From JAGOMW01 sp964644075 (lineage in GTDB: Bacteria > Patescibacteriota > Gracilibacteria > BD1-5 > UBA2023), in NCBI GenBank assembly GCA_964644075.1, contig CAZXUQ010000014.1, positions 1 through 5,725 on the forward strand: DNA of 5,725 nucleotides. The letters run 5' to 3'. Shown here piece by piece: positions 5,643-5,725 of this stretch (position 1 is the stretch's first letter; every line of letters begins with the position of its first letter). Under the pieces are notes generated by a model. That model worked only from the letters and a program-made list of their open reading frames with translations. It had not been told where the DNA came from and searched no databases. The position numbers and the translations under genes are program-made.

Positions 5643-5693
5643 AGTGAGAAGAATGAAATGGATAACAGAGAGTTTCCTCTTTTTAGCTCGCGG

Positions 5694-5721
5694 ATTATAT
5701 AAAAATCAGCGTGCTTGTCAA
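5694..5721 (-). promoter_or_regulatory. perfect-consensus promoter of rpmH-rnpA
   Basis: On the minus strand TTGACA (5721-5716) and TATAAT (5699-5694) match the sigma-70 consensus exactly at both hexamers, with a 16-bp spacer. Transcription should start near 5687, giving a leader of about 45 nt before rpmH. The strength fits a ribosomal protein operon. Confidence 0.88.
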
Positions 5722-5725
5722 AGAA

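Overview
The window comes from a bacterium that reads UGA as glycine (genetic code 25), so it most likely belongs to the Gracilibacteria (BD1-5/GN02) or, less likely, the Absconditabacteria (SR1). Three genes contain 17 in-frame UGA codons in all. In the cell-wall gene and in rnpA, UGA falls at positions where the protein family has a conserved glycine. Every gene that ends inside the window ends in TAA. CGA and CGG codons sit where arginine is expected, which leans towards Gracilibacteria over those Absconditabacteria reported to read CGA/CGG as tryptophan. With standard-code gene calling the 386-aa and 706-aa genes fall into fragments and rnpA loses its C-terminal quarter.

Left part (1-1296, minus strand): a four-domain ribosomal protein S1 gene (rpsA, cut by the window edge), a spacer holding an AT-rich palindrome built of 14-nt units, and a tRNA-His gene with its own promoter. 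Positions 1297-1650 are non-coding and hold the divergent promoters of tRNA-His (leftward) and of the next gene (rightward).

Middle part (1651-5026, plus strand): two exported proteins, each with its own promoter. The first (386 aa) has a 3D (MltA-type) domain and two peptidoglycan-binding-like repeats, so it is probably a cell-wall hydrolase or remodelling protein. The second (706 aa) is a secreted or surface protein of unknown function with a helical N-terminal part, an NPGTG hinge, beta-rich domains and ten cysteines. A rho-independent terminator lies between them, and its T-tract runs directly into the -35 element of the second gene.

Right part (5048-5725, minus strand): the classic rpmH-rnpA pair (ribosomal protein L34 and RNase P protein), driven by a perfect-consensus -35/-10 promoter. 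It converges on the 706-aa gene, and the two share one bidirectional terminator. L34 carries an unusual 36-residue C-terminal extension.

The window is part translation housekeeping (S1, tRNA-His, L34, RNase P protein) and part cell envelope. None of the five start codons has a Shine-Dalgarno sequence at normal spacing, and most leaders are U- or pyrimidine-rich. UGA-glycine is absent from the two ribosomal protein genes (0 of about 43 glycines) but common in the two exported proteins (16 of about 105).
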